Positions 8,601 to 15,943 of a DNA stretch of 24,469 nt are shown here, piece by piece. Location: IMG/VR virus record IMGVR_UViG_3300046462_000042, positions 1 to 24,469 of that record. One strand, 5' to 3'. Numbering within the stretch: position 1 is the stretch's first letter; each line of letters starts with the position of its first letter. Origin of the DNA: a virus. A program made the position numbers and the translations under genes. The notes under the pieces were generated by a model. It saw only the letters and a list, made by a program, of their open reading frames with translations, made no database searches and was not told where the DNA came from.

Positions 8601-9153
8601 GAGCCTGCACTGATGCCGTAGGTTGCTGCTGTGGAGCGCCTGCCATTCCGACGACGGACGGGTCAAGCCCATACGACGCCGCGCTCGGCAGCGGAGCATT
8701 CGGGATCGGAGCACTCTGGCTCGGATCAGGCTGAGGCGTATCCTGTCCTCCGCTTCCCGTGAAATGCGCCATCACACGATTCGTGTACGCGCGCGTCTGT
8801 CCGCCCCAGTTAGCCGGATCAGTGCCGCCAATGTATTGCGTGACCGCGCCTGCCGCGCTGCCTGTGCGCTGAATGCCTTCTTTGAGCAGATACGCAGCAC
8901 CGAGCGCCGCGGCCTGTGGCGAGGATGTCGGATCAATCTTGTACTTCTTGATGATCAGATCTCGAGTCGCAGGCGTAAATTGGTATGGCGTAGTCGCTCC
9001 AGCGCTCGATACCTGATTGGCGTTCGACTTCTCGCCAACAGTGCGAATGCTCGTGAGCAGACCGGGCGGGATGCCTGCGACCTCAGACGCGCTCTGATCG
9101 GCCGCCGCGTAGACCGGATCTTTGTAAGAGACGGGAAAGGTAGTGTTGGTCAT
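5620..9153 (-). CDS. Internal virion (ejection) protein with N-terminal transglycosylase-like domain, P22 gp16-like
   Basis: At 1177 residues this is the largest gene in the window. Residues about 13-130 look like a lytic transglycosylase (SLT) domain: IPPGLLTSIRTVGEKSN puts a candidate catalytic Glu at residue 41, and SSAGATTPYQFTPATR is the matching substrate-cleft signature. The middle is low-complexity Ala/Pro/Gln (residues about 140-620), including a tandem 10-residue repeat. Gly/Ala-rich hydrophobic segments (about 400-460 and 1095-1125, GGALGSAAGPFGAAGGLVVG) could insert into membrane. P22 gp16 has 609 residues, so this version is about twice as long. Such proteins are ejected with the DNA and help it cross peptidoglycan and the inner membrane. 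It overlaps the gp20-like gene by ATGA. Confidence 0.83.
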   Translation of the reverse strand: MTNTTFPVSYKDPVYAAADQSASEVAGIPPGLLTSIRTVGEKSNANQVSSAGATTPYQFTPATRDLIIKKYKIDPTSSPQAAALGAAYLLKEGIQRTGSAAGAVTQYIGGTDPANWGGQTRAYTNRVMAHFTGSGGQDTPQPDPSQSAPIPNAPLPSAASYGLDPSVVGMAGAPQQQPTASVQAPQAAPPGAGVNAQIVADYNAGRLSPEDMKAVEQRASKIGIDPSQLQKPQSGMPPVSGPQSGMPPVSGAQSTPAAKPIGPQTLAAMQTGTLTPDQLATIKAGVANGTLTMPAQQTPAQDTSSGWNPLGGVSADAMPTAPQNPATAAQNGSTLSDVAEKAVGGVAGSLLDIASAGGRLVGADDFANQANAAHQQIDAKMARDTNNSTAGKVAGFVGEAAPYAAMGGASLPGAVAGGAVAGAAPAVAQNKSIGEVARDAAVGAGAGAAGLGVGKVIGKGVSALAENPTVAKGIARLQEMFGGTPSEATKVAASGAAPDAQVAADIASATGHTPNELATKIETAPASQTPGYTPTAAEMANDANVTTLQKANTNANPSVAANASANNDEAIAAALQKGKAPGSMPAEAPNNPGTPAAPQAAEQAGEAAAQRSDALAAQGQTEVQPLAKPVADRLQAPQFEAPVKLAKKIAADQGSTVFEDLQKAKHADAAATLDQITGTPEQLAAAKAARSADASDNFLPMNASTTFDSDAWKNLAKRPTFKEAIGEAGDIAADRGEQAAITVNPDGSVTATGRGLLDAKQGIDGLISKASLAGDTSKVTRYTAVKKALLEQMDQAYPEYGAARAKFAEASGPIDAMTALQTRVNGAINPATGEVSAEKLINTINSVKAEQMKPGFRPADKVPDATLDALAALAKHLQNKNDLTGLPAEGQEYIRRALASSEKHAVAHEEFKGILDNQSAAYKELHGAHAQNIASIESQKTSQTALAQAQDVVSNASSPADLRKLDKLLPDMEAADRSKAIALRQQKARELALSEVSDRNLNSRGGTEFNRGTFKGAADKYSPFMSKEDASQFGSVAQDLHNQTTTYAKTGKIGGSDTAQNQGAAKRFGRNLGEAFKDATVQSLIGGALGSAAGPFGAAGGLVVGAISGALNRTITQKVSSITTENAAKLLSNGKLLASALRNYESLAARRLFIQQLSQKAGYVAGATAANQFNGRR
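8401..8460. repeat. Two imperfect 30-bp tandem repeats inside the ejection-protein gene
   Basis: Two adjacent 30-base units match at 23 of 30 positions. They encode a repeated PQSGMPPVSG block at about residues 232-251 of the gp16-like protein, in the flexible Pro/Ala/Gln linker after the transglycosylase domain. The base differences are mostly at third positions, so the repeat is old and kept at protein level. Confidence 0.75.
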
Positions 9154-10508
9154 TGCGTCGGATCGAAGGAGTTAGCGCCAGGCGTCGTGTAATAGCTCGG
9201 CGCCACCTTCTTACTGAACTGCGTGAAGCTATCTCCTTGCTTGACGAATGCCGCGCCGTTCGGCGTCTGAATCGTCATATCGCGATATGCTGGACCCACT
9301 GAGCCGTTATTGCCGCGCATCCAGTCGCCGCGGGCGTTCGACCATGCCGCTTTCGAGGCGAGGAACTTCTGACGCGCTTGCAAGTATGTCGACCATGCTT
9401 TCGGACTATCCGTGATCTGCGGAACGTTCTGCACTGCGCGCGCCGTCGACGCATCAGTGAAGTTGCCATTGACCATGCTCGCCGTCTCAGCCTGCGTCAC
9501 CAGCGATGACGCCTCTTGGCGCAGTTGCTGAAGCTTAGACGTGTCGCCTGTCCACTTCCGGCCGGCCTGGTCCCACGTCGCGCCGAGCACGCCGCTTGCG
9601 CCGCCGTTTTCGATCTGGCCGAATGCATTCGCGAGTTCGCCGGATTGATCCGAAAGCTGCTGGTTCGTCTGGCTGGCGTTGTATTCCGGTTGAGCAGCAG
9701 TGATCGCCGCAGGGGGCGCGACCAGTTGTTGATTCGTGACGCCAGTATTGGCTACGGTCTGAGCAGTTCCAGCCTGAGTCGATTGTAGATTCGCCGCTGC
9801 TTGCGGAGCGGCATACGCGGCCGCCGTTCCAGCACGAGAAGCATCTGATTGCGCTTGAGAGATTGCCGCTGGGACTGTATTCTGCGCAACGACCGCGCCC
9901 GCTTGGGATTTCTGGTTCCCATACAATTGCTCCGCTGTGTTCGCGCTGCCAGCATTGAGAATGTTCGATGCGACTTGCTTTGCAGCTTCCGGGTTCTGAT
10001 TGATCAGCGCCTCGAAAGAACGCGTCGACGCTGCGCCTTGCGTGTCGCCTGAGTTCTCTTGACGTACGGCGCGCGCTTCCAGCAGTTGGAGTGCACCAGG
10101 CACATCATTCGCCTGCAAGCGAGCCTGCATGCCAGCAACCGTGCTCACCGCATCAGCCGACATCTGGGCGCGCGTGTTCTCCCAGTTGTGCTGTGTCTGC
10201 TGCTGGTTCGCGTTGACCTGCTGCGCGAACTCGGGATACTTGTTCGCGAGTGCCTGATAGTCGGCAGGCTGAGCATTCGGATTCGATGCGAGCGCCTGCG
10301 ATTCCATCTGGAACGCTTGTTGACGCTGGTTGTTGCTGATCTGCAAGCCGGAGTTCGAGACGCTGGCCGCATTGCCTGCGTTCGTCGCCTGAATCCTGCC
10401 GGGAAGCGTCGCATCGTTCACGCCGAGCTGCTGGCCAGTCAATGCCGCTTGGCCCATCTGCGCGTCGATGCCCTTGCCGATATTGGAAAAATCGATCAGA
10501 TCGGCCAT
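9150..10508 (-). CDS. DNA ejection protein, P22 gp20-like
   Basis: A 452-residue protein (P22 gp20 has 471) dominated by Gln, Ala, Asn and Ser. It begins MADLIDFSNIGKGIDAQM and has long helical Gln/Ala segments (NNQRQQAFQMESQAL, YPEFAQQVNANQQQ). It ends in a more ordered region with KSFTQFSKKV-like aromatic residues. The composition and the order gp7-gp20-gp16 are the hallmarks of the podovirus ejection proteins, which leave the capsid before DNA and form a conduit across the periplasm. Its ATG follows the gp7-like stop directly (TAAATG), and its own stop overlaps the next ATG (ATGA). Sequence alone is weak because such proteins diverge fast; the gene order carries most of the assignment. Confidence 0.78.
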   Translation of the reverse strand: MADLIDFSNIGKGIDAQMGQAALTGQQLGVNDATLPGRIQATNAGNAASVSNSGLQISNNQRQQAFQMESQALASNPNAQPADYQALANKYPEFAQQVNANQQQTQHNWENTRAQMSADAVSTVAGMQARLQANDVPGALQLLEARAVRQENSGDTQGAASTRSFEALINQNPEAAKQVASNILNAGSANTAEQLYGNQKSQAGAVVAQNTVPAAISQAQSDASRAGTAAAYAAPQAAANLQSTQAGTAQTVANTGVTNQQLVAPPAAITAAQPEYNASQTNQQLSDQSGELANAFGQIENGGASGVLGATWDQAGRKWTGDTSKLQQLRQEASSLVTQAETASMVNGNFTDASTARAVQNVPQITDSPKAWSTYLQARQKFLASKAAWSNARGDWMRGNNGSVGPAYRDMTIQTPNGAAFVKQGDSFTQFSKKVAPSYYTTPGANSFDPTQ

Positions 10509-11198
10509 TTACGTTCCTGTGAAAAGGATTGGGTTACCCGCGTCCGTTGTGCCATAGGTCGGGTTATTCGCGGCAGGCTGTTGCACTGCGTACCGATTGA
10601 TACCCTGAGTGATCGCGCCGATGCCGGAGTTGAACGAGTTCGAGAGCGAGCCAGCCTGAGACGTGGCAGCGTTGGCCGTCTGATTGTTGGCGTTCGTCGC
10701 TGCGCCTTGGAAGGCATTGCTCGATGCCTGAGAGCCGCTGATCGCATTCAAACCGTTGCCCATCAACTGACCATAGCCGGCGAGGCGTTGCGTAATCAGG
10801 CCGTTTAGCGTGTTGATTGACGTATTTCCAAGGATATTGCTCGTATTGGAGCCACGCAACCCGCCCGTCGCTGATGCGTTGGCAAGGATGTTCTCATTCG
10901 CCGTCTGCATGTCGCCATGATACTGCGCGCCTGTCTTGATGCCGTTGATGGCCGCGCCCTGCGGACCCGAACCATTGGCCCCGAGCAGATCCTCGTAACC
11001 CTGCATCCCGGTCTGGCCGGCCTGAAGGTATGGCGAGATTTGCCCCTGCATCGTGTCGTATTGACGCGTTGCCAGCGCAAGATTGCTGCTTGCCGCCTGC
11101 GACTGCGCGTCGGCTGCATCACCGGCAGCGCTCGCGGACATGGCAGAACTAGCCACCCCGCCGACAACGGCCGCCGCTCCTACCGCTGCTGCTACCAT
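10509..11198 (-). CDS. DNA transfer (ejection) protein, P22 gp7-like
   Basis: A 229-residue protein, the same length as I recall for P22 gp7. It starts with a hydrophobic Ala/Gly/Val segment (MVAAAVGAAAVVGGVASSAM), possibly membrane-active or processed. Typical gp7-family text follows: ISPYLQAGQTGMQGYEDLLG (about 54-73) and ATGGLRGSNTSNIL (about 108-122). The C-terminal half is Asn/Gln/Ser-rich. It is the smallest of the three ejection proteins and is the first one encoded. GGGGTG stands 5 bases before the ATG. The gene begins just after the 137-residue unknown virion gene and is followed immediately by the gp20-like gene. Confidence 0.83.
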   Translation of the reverse strand: MVAAAVGAAAVVGGVASSAMSASAAGDAADAQSQAASSNLALATRQYDTMQGQISPYLQAGQTGMQGYEDLLGANGSGPQGAAINGIKTGAQYHGDMQTANENILANASATGGLRGSNTSNILGNTSINTLNGLITQRLAGYGQLMGNGLNAISGSQASSNAFQGAATNANNQTANAATSQAGSLSNSFNSGIGAITQGINRYAVQQPAANNPTYGTTDAGNPILFTGT

Positions 11199-11201
11199 GT
11201 T

Positions 11202-11615
11202 TCACCCCACGTCAGATTCATATGTGCCAGAAAGGTAGTAAGTCCCTGCATCCAATGCCGCGCCGTCATAACGGCTCAATGCCAATACCGCCGACTCCGG
11301 GCCAACAATGCCCGTTACAGCGACACCTGCGGCTGATACGCCAGGAATAACGCCCCTCTGGCTGCTCAATCCTTGGTGAGTGAAAGGTAATGTCACTGTC
11401 GGCTTACCGCTTGCCGGCAGAACCAGTGTTATCTCTACATAAACGAGCGTGCCGATCGAAGCCCACACGCCCGTAGCGCTACCGCTCGAAGCGATAGGCG
11501 CGAACCCATTCATCGCGCTACCGTTTACAACATTGCCGATCGCATCCGCGACAGCCGTATCACCGCCGAGCGCAGCAGCGAGTGACATCTGATTGACGCG
11601 CGTAAGATTGGCCAT
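11202..11615 (-). CDS. Unknown virion-module protein (137 residues)
   Basis: The ATG at 11615 overlaps the stop of the gp10-like gene by one base (TAATG), so translation is probably coupled. A longer frame upstream lies inside that gene and I rejected it. The protein starts MANLTRVNQMSLAAALGG. The middle alternates hydrophobic and small residues (GVWASIGTLVYVEITLVLP, SAAGVAVTGIVGPESAVLAL), as expected for a beta-rich domain, and it ends GTYYLSGTYESDVG. I do not recognise the family. It occupies the place between gp10 and gp7 where P22 has gp26 (tail needle) and gp14, but it lacks the long coiled coil of a needle. A small head or tail decoration protein is a guess. Confidence 0.65.
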   Translation of the reverse strand: MANLTRVNQMSLAAALGGDTAVADAIGNVVNGSAMNGFAPIASSGSATGVWASIGTLVYVEITLVLPASGKPTVTLPFTHQGLSSQRGVIPGVSAAGVAVTGIVGPESAVLALSRYDGAALDAGTYYLSGTYESDVG

Positions 11616-13324
11616 TACGTATTCAGCGGTTCGAGTTCTAGGTCCAGACCGAACCAAGTCACATGCTGCGTCGTCACATGATCGATGCGCACCTGCAACT
11701 TGTTCCGCGTCAGTCCGCCAGGCAGCCAACGAATGCGCTTGCTATAGCCACCGCGCGTGACCGCCTTGGTATAGCGCGTCTGCGACCAGCGAATACCGTC
11801 TGGCGAGTAGGTCATTGCAATCCTTGATGTATCGCCGGCCTGCCCCGTAACGCACTTCAGTTCGACCGATCGAAGCCCCGCAGAAGCCAACGGAAGCATG
11901 ACCATAGGAGACGAGGAACGATGCAGTACAGGGGCGCTATAGTGGCCACCAGTAGTGCTATCCAAAAAGCCAATACGATTGTCAGCCAGATCACCGCAAG
12001 CCCACATGCCATTGAATCGCACGAAGTTCCGAGCACGGTAGAAATCATCAGCCTCTGCTCCGCTGTTCAATTGCGTCCAGAACTTCACGCCGAGGCCGAG
12101 CGTTGCTGTGGCATCGTACAGAAGCGTCTTGTCAGGAAGGTGCACGTACAGAAACTCAGAATCCTCAAACGAGATCGCTTCGAGCGTCACGACTGCGACT
12201 TGATCGGCCGTAAGTTGCGCCAGCTCGTAGTCGACCGCGGCCGAACTGATCTTTGCCGGCGCATTGCCATTGAGCATCCAGACGCCATTCGGCATGTTCC
12301 GTCCGCCGCCAATCCACGCCAGCGTGCGATTGAAGTAGCACATCGTCTGCCGCGATGCACAGCCGATATCGAATGTGTAAGACTGCTGCGCGGTGAACGG
12401 GAAGTTATTCCCGCCCGTATTCGCCATCGTCTGCGTCGTATTCTTGCCGCCGACGTAGAGTTGATTGTTGAGCTTGTAGATATAGCTGATGCCGTCCGGA
12501 TCGTACTCAGCGCTGCCGAAGTAGCCAGGAAAGAACGTCAGATTCACGAGCGAGCTAGACCAGACATCCGTCCCGTCCGTAACCATCACATAGCCAGCCA
12601 TGAAACACGCGTCGACCACAGGCGTGATACCAGCCGACAGAGCCATGTTCACCGGCAGGAAGTTGCCGACGCTCGTCCACGTCAGGTTGAACGTTGCGCC
12701 CGTTCCGCCACCGCTCGAAAGCACCTGCGGATTGGGATTGGCCGGGATGAACTTGGTCAGCAACTGCTGCTGCACGATCACGACCGCCGCGGTGATGACT
12801 CCGCCTGAGACGGCTGTAACCTTGAGCGTCGCATAGACTCCAAGCGGCCCGATCGTGATCGTATCGTTGACCGCGTAGCCAGTACCTCCCGATACCACCG
12901 TCGCGCCTGTGGCATTGCTGTAGCCAGTGGGCGCATAGTAATAGAGCAGGCCCGCGCTTACGATGATCAGGTTATCGAAGCCGTAATCCAGACGCACGCG
13001 TAGCCCATCATTCGCCACCGATCCAATCTTCGTGCGCACGCCGGCAGTCGTGTACGAATAGACCGAGCCGCCCTGCACGCGGTACATGACGCCGTTCCAC
13101 AGGATTCCGCCGCGGTCTGACTCACCAATCGCCGACGACGCCATCCACTGCGACAGGCCACCATGCGATGTGCAAGTGCCAGGCTTATCCTTCGTCGGAA
13201 TCTGGCGCAGCTTCACGTTCACGGCGAACTCGCCCTGCACATTGCCGTCGTCGGTCGTGCTTGTCCCGCCCGTCATTAAAGGAATGGGCAGCGGCTGAGT
13301 GTTGGCGAGCGGAACCTGTGCCAT
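11615..13324 (-). CDS. Tail hub / packaged-DNA stabilisation protein, P22 gp10-like
   Basis: A 569-residue protein. The N-terminus (MAQVPLANTQPLPIPLMTGG), the repeated strand-turn blades, and the C-terminal stretch (ARNFVRFNGMWACGDLADNR, then PLASAGLRSVELKCVTGQAG and SPDGIRWSQTR) match the P22 gp10 family. That family plugs the portal after packaging and carries the fibres. P22 gp10 is 472 residues. The extra length here is largely one block (residues about 139-217) with the motif VVSGGTGYAVNDTITIG and SSGGGTGATFNLTW. This Gly-rich beta module turns up in many phage structural proteins and appears inserted. The start overlaps the stop of the small basic gene by one base. Confidence 0.87.
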   Translation of the reverse strand: MAQVPLANTQPLPIPLMTGGTSTTDDGNVQGEFAVNVKLRQIPTKDKPGTCTSHGGLSQWMASSAIGESDRGGILWNGVMYRVQGGSVYSYTTAGVRTKIGSVANDGLRVRLDYGFDNLIIVSAGLLYYYAPTGYSNATGATVVSGGTGYAVNDTITIGPLGVYATLKVTAVSGGVITAAVVIVQQQLLTKFIPANPNPQVLSSGGGTGATFNLTWTSVGNFLPVNMALSAGITPVVDACFMAGYVMVTDGTDVWSSSLVNLTFFPGYFGSAEYDPDGISYIYKLNNQLYVGGKNTTQTMANTGGNNFPFTAQQSYTFDIGCASRQTMCYFNRTLAWIGGGRNMPNGVWMLNGNAPAKISSAAVDYELAQLTADQVAVVTLEAISFEDSEFLYVHLPDKTLLYDATATLGLGVKFWTQLNSGAEADDFYRARNFVRFNGMWACGDLADNRIGFLDSTTGGHYSAPVLHRSSSPMVMLPLASAGLRSVELKCVTGQAGDTSRIAMTYSPDGIRWSQTRYTKAVTRGGYSKRIRWLPGGLTRNKLQVRIDHVTTQHVTWFGLDLELEPLNT

Positions 13325-13491
13325 TACTTCTTCTTCGCGACTTTCTTCAGCTCAGGATTGGCTTTCTTCGCCTTCGCCGACGCACCACGCGCAGCCGATG
13401 CGAGGATTGCACCCGCGTTCGCCTTGGGAATGCCTTCCTTGCGCGCGATCTTGGCCTGCTCTGCTGCGAAACCCGGATGCTTTTTCGACAT
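13324..13491 (-). CDS. Small, very basic phage protein (55 residues)
   Basis: The frame runs from ATG 13491 (GGAG five to six bases upstream) to TAA 13324, between the fibre gene and the gp10-like gene, filling the gap exactly. The protein begins MSKKHPGFAAEQAKIARKEG and ends KKANPELKKVAKKK. About a quarter of the residues are Lys or Arg, in helical segments rich in Ala. I recall similar short proteins (HPGF start, Ala/Lys-rich, NP near the end) beside structural genes of other phages, always without a known role. Binding to DNA or to a virion surface is only a guess. Its stop overlaps the ATG of the next gene, and codon usage matches the neighbours. Confidence 0.72.
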   Translation of the reverse strand: MSKKHPGFAAEQAKIARKEGIPKANAGAILASAARGASAKAKKANPELKKVAKKK

Positions 13492-13500
13492 GACTGCTCC

Positions 13501-15324
13501 TTACGAGATCAAGCTGGTTTTGCCCCACGGCGCCGATTGCTCGCCTAGTTGGATATTCAGGCCGAGAGACGGGCCGTAAGTATTCGCGCCACTATTGAAC
13601 ATACGCAGCGTTCCATCGCCGATGTCGACCATGAACGAATCGAAGTCCTGCAAGTTTTCCCACGCATATGTGCCTGGCTTGCTTGCCTCAACACGCCACG
13701 CCCACGTTTGGCCGCCATCCAGCGAGATCCCCTGACCGACGAAACGACCAATCGGCGGGTTGCCGGACTGGACCTGCGGCACGTAGTCGAAGGACATCAG
13801 ATATTGCTGGCCTTCCTGACCAGGCGGTACATACACAGCGGGCTCACCAGCCGAGCCATTGCGGAACAGGCTCACAGGCGGCAGAGCGGCAGGGATAACA
13901 CCGGTCTGATCGACCCAAGTTGCGCCAAGATCGCTCGACGTAAGCAACCCGAAGCGCTTCAGGGAGTCACCACCGAGGCCGCAGCACCACATTTCAATGA
14001 CGTTGCTTCCCTGACGGACGCGCAGCATCGGATCAAAGACGCCTTGCGATCGCCAGGAGTTATTCGAAGCCGGCACAGTCGCGCTACAGATCAGGCCGAC
14101 TCGCGTCCATGTGTGAAGATCGGTGCTCGTCGCCCATCGGATCGTCGTGCCGTTGTCCGAGACGTAGGCTTGATAGGTCGTGCCAGCAATCTGCACGGCG
14201 CCGCCGTTAAATGCAAAGATGCCGTCTGTTCCATTCGCCAACATCACCGGGTTAGCACCATCGGGCGTCCACGGTCCATCAATGGTCGTCGAAGTCCACA
14301 ATCCAAGGTTCTGTATATTCGAGCTTGCCGCGTTACCGTTCGTCGTGTGCGCTGCTGCGGTGTAGCCAGATGCCAGCATGGCCCAACGCGAGTTCACAGC
14401 GTCATAGAACGGCGTCGGATTGTTGATGTCCGTCGCATCCCACGTGCCGGCCGAACCAAGCGGGATCACAGGCGCGCCAGCGCTAGCCGCGCGCTTCGTG
14501 AACAACGGCCAGTTGTAGTTCAAGCCAGTAAAAGGCGTAACCTTGATCGGGCCGAATGTCGCGAATCCGCCTGACGGGCCGTTCACGCCCATGTAGATAC
14601 CGCACTTGGTCGCCGTCTGATTGAACGTGTCAACCAGCGAGGCAACCTGCACGCCGTTCACCCATACGGTGATGTTCTGCCCGAGACAATCCACGCGAAC
14701 CGCAGTGACTGCGTTATTGACGACCGTTCCGTCTGCAATAAACATCCGCGTGAACTGCGTACCGCCCGTTTTGTTGTAGAGCGATACCCGGTTGTATCGA
14801 GGATCAACCTCGACGCCCCAGAAGTTGTTCGCATCCACGTAACGGAACAGAAGGTCGGCGAGCACGCACAGGTTACCGTCCGGCGAATACGACGACATGG
14901 AACACGAAATCGTGAAATCAGACACGCCCGCGTCGAAGACGTTGGCATTGGCGTTCGCCTGGATCGTCGTCGTCGCCTTGCCGCTGCCGTTCAACGTGAA
15001 GGCGCCAGCCGCGTTCGTGCTCCATGCTTTGTTGCCGATATTGGTCGCCCGGGACTCGACGAAGGTTCCATTGCTGCCAATGAAATCGTCCTCGGCGAAG
15101 ATCGAGGCAACGCCCGAGCCAGTTCCGCCGGCAATCAGATCAGCCTGGTTCGCGAGCGCGATATAGTAATCACGCAGCGCGTTCCCATTGGCTGTAACGT
15201 TGGCGCCACTCAGAATAGTCGACAATGCGAGCGACGCGGCGCGCCTGTCCCCGAACGGATCAGGAAGCGTGCTAGGCGCGACTGGCAATTGCGACCAGTG
15301 AGGATTCTTTATCGTGGCGGCCAT
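13501..15324 (-). CDS. Tail fibre/spike with adaptor, LamG-like and GH43-like propeller domains
   Basis: A 607-residue receptor-binding protein candidate. Residues 1-75 are a virion adaptor nearly repeated in the separate 77-residue gene at 15702. Residues about 76-262 resemble a concanavalin/LamG sandwich (FTISCSMSSYSPDGNL, FWGVEVDPRYNRVSLY, ITVWVNGVQVASL). Residues about 285-600 look like a five-bladed propeller of the GH43/GH32 kind. Three conserved-looking acids lie at the right places: D299 (ATDINNPTP), D431 (GVFDPML) and E494 (SAGEPAVYV). If these form the Asp-Asp-Glu triad, the protein would trim or bind host surface glycans. AAGG lies eight bases before the ATG. The catalytic idea is inference; position and domain layout support the fibre role. 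Confidence 0.78.
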   Translation of the reverse strand: MAATIKNPHWSQLPVAPSTLPDPFGDRRAASLALSTILSGANVTANGNALRDYYIALANQADLIAGGTGSGVASIFAEDDFIGSNGTFVESRATNIGNKAWSTNAAGAFTLNGSGKATTTIQANANANVFDAGVSDFTISCSMSSYSPDGNLCVLADLLFRYVDANNFWGVEVDPRYNRVSLYNKTGGTQFTRMFIADGTVVNNAVTAVRVDCLGQNITVWVNGVQVASLVDTFNQTATKCGIYMGVNGPSGGFATFGPIKVTPFTGLNYNWPLFTKRAASAGAPVIPLGSAGTWDATDINNPTPFYDAVNSRWAMLASGYTAAAHTTNGNAASSNIQNLGLWTSTTIDGPWTPDGANPVMLANGTDGIFAFNGGAVQIAGTTYQAYVSDNGTTIRWATSTDLHTWTRVGLICSATVPASNNSWRSQGVFDPMLRVRQGSNVIEMWCCGLGGDSLKRFGLLTSSDLGATWVDQTGVIPAALPPVSLFRNGSAGEPAVYVPPGQEGQQYLMSFDYVPQVQSGNPPIGRFVGQGISLDGGQTWAWRVEASKPGTYAWENLQDFDSFMVDIGDGTLRMFNSGANTYGPSLGLNIQLGEQSAPWGKTSLIS

Positions 15325-15333
15325 GTCGTTGCC

Positions 15334-15705
15334 TTACGAGAGGTGCGATTGCGGCGTGTAGAAGATGTCGACGCCAGACGTGTTCGCCGCGGCGAGCACA
15401 GTCGTATCAAGATCAGCAGGGTTCAACGTGACCGCGATCGACAGCCCAAACTTGCATGGGAACGTCTCAACGCCGAAGTCGATACGCTGCGGCACATTCG
15501 CCGGAAGCATGATCGTCATCACCGGAATGTCTGTTCCGAGCGTCGGCGCAGAAGCCTTGTCGAATATCTTCAGGTAGCAGACAACCGTCGACCAGCCGCT
15601 CATCCCATCGAATCCACACGGGACCGCAGAGAGATTGCTGGCGTTCGTCGTGGCCGCAGTGACCAGATGCTTTCTTTGAGTCGAGCTAATTGCAGTAACG
15701 TTCAA
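15334..15705 (-). CDS. Unknown phage structural-type protein (123 residues)
   Basis: The gene starts with TTG at 15703-15705, which overlaps the previous stop (TTGA) and is preceded by GGGGGTG at a good distance. The protein (MNVTAISSTQRKHLVTAAT...) is rich in Thr, Ala and Val, with alternating hydrophobics typical of a beta-sandwich (TVVCYLKIFDKASAP, IPVMTIMLPANVPQRIDFG, FGLSIAVTLNPADLDTT). It has no signal peptide or membrane segment. I recall similar short proteins near fibres in other phages but know no function. It lies between the stand-alone adaptor gene and the fibre gene, so it is probably part of or close to the fibre attachment region. Confidence 0.66.
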   Translation of the reverse strand: MNVTAISSTQRKHLVTAATTNASNLSAVPCGFDGMSGWSTVVCYLKIFDKASAPTLGTDIPVMTIMLPANVPQRIDFGVETFPCKFGLSIAVTLNPADLDTTVLAAANTSGVDIFYTPQSHLS

Positions 15706-15935
15706 GGAACACCCCCAGAAACGGCCGAACCTGTTCCACCTGCGGCGAAATCGGCCTGATTCGCCAAAGCGATGTAATAGTCACGCAGCGCCTTCGCCTG
15801 CACGACGACATTGGAACCGGACAGAATATTCGACAGCGCGACCGATGCATCGCGGCGATTCCCGAAAGGATCGTTGAGCGTGCTCGGCGCGATTGGCAAA
15901 TCCGAAAAGTGCGGGTTTTTCTTTGTAGCGGCCAT
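15702..15935 (-). CDS. Stand-alone fibre adaptor domain, paralogue of the fibre N-terminus
   Basis: A 77-residue protein beginning MAATKKNPHFSDLPIAPSTL. It aligns without gaps to residues 1-71 of the fibre encoded at 13501-15324: both share the DPFG-RR-AS-ALS-ILSG-NV segment, ALRDYYIALANQAD and GGTGS. After the shared part it stops with SGGVP, whereas the fibre goes on into its LamG-like domain. It could be an independently assembled adaptor, or the remains of a second fibre whose distal part was lost. Nucleotide divergence between the copies is considerable, so the duplication is not recent. Its stop overlaps the TTG start of the next gene by four bases. Confidence 0.74.
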   Translation of the reverse strand: MAATKKNPHFSDLPIAPSTLNDPFGNRRDASVALSNILSGSNVVVQAKALRDYYIALANQADFAAGGTGSAVSGGVP

Positions 15936-15943
15936 TTCGGCTC

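Noticed and set aside
11921-12808. Rightward 295-codon frame opposite the gp10-like gene
   Set aside because: Antisense shadow with low-complexity Arg/His/Ile content; the gp10-like frame explains the region.
13549-14574. Rightward 341-codon frame opposite the fibre gene
   Set aside because: Antisense shadow; no recognisable motif and no promoter or ribosome site.
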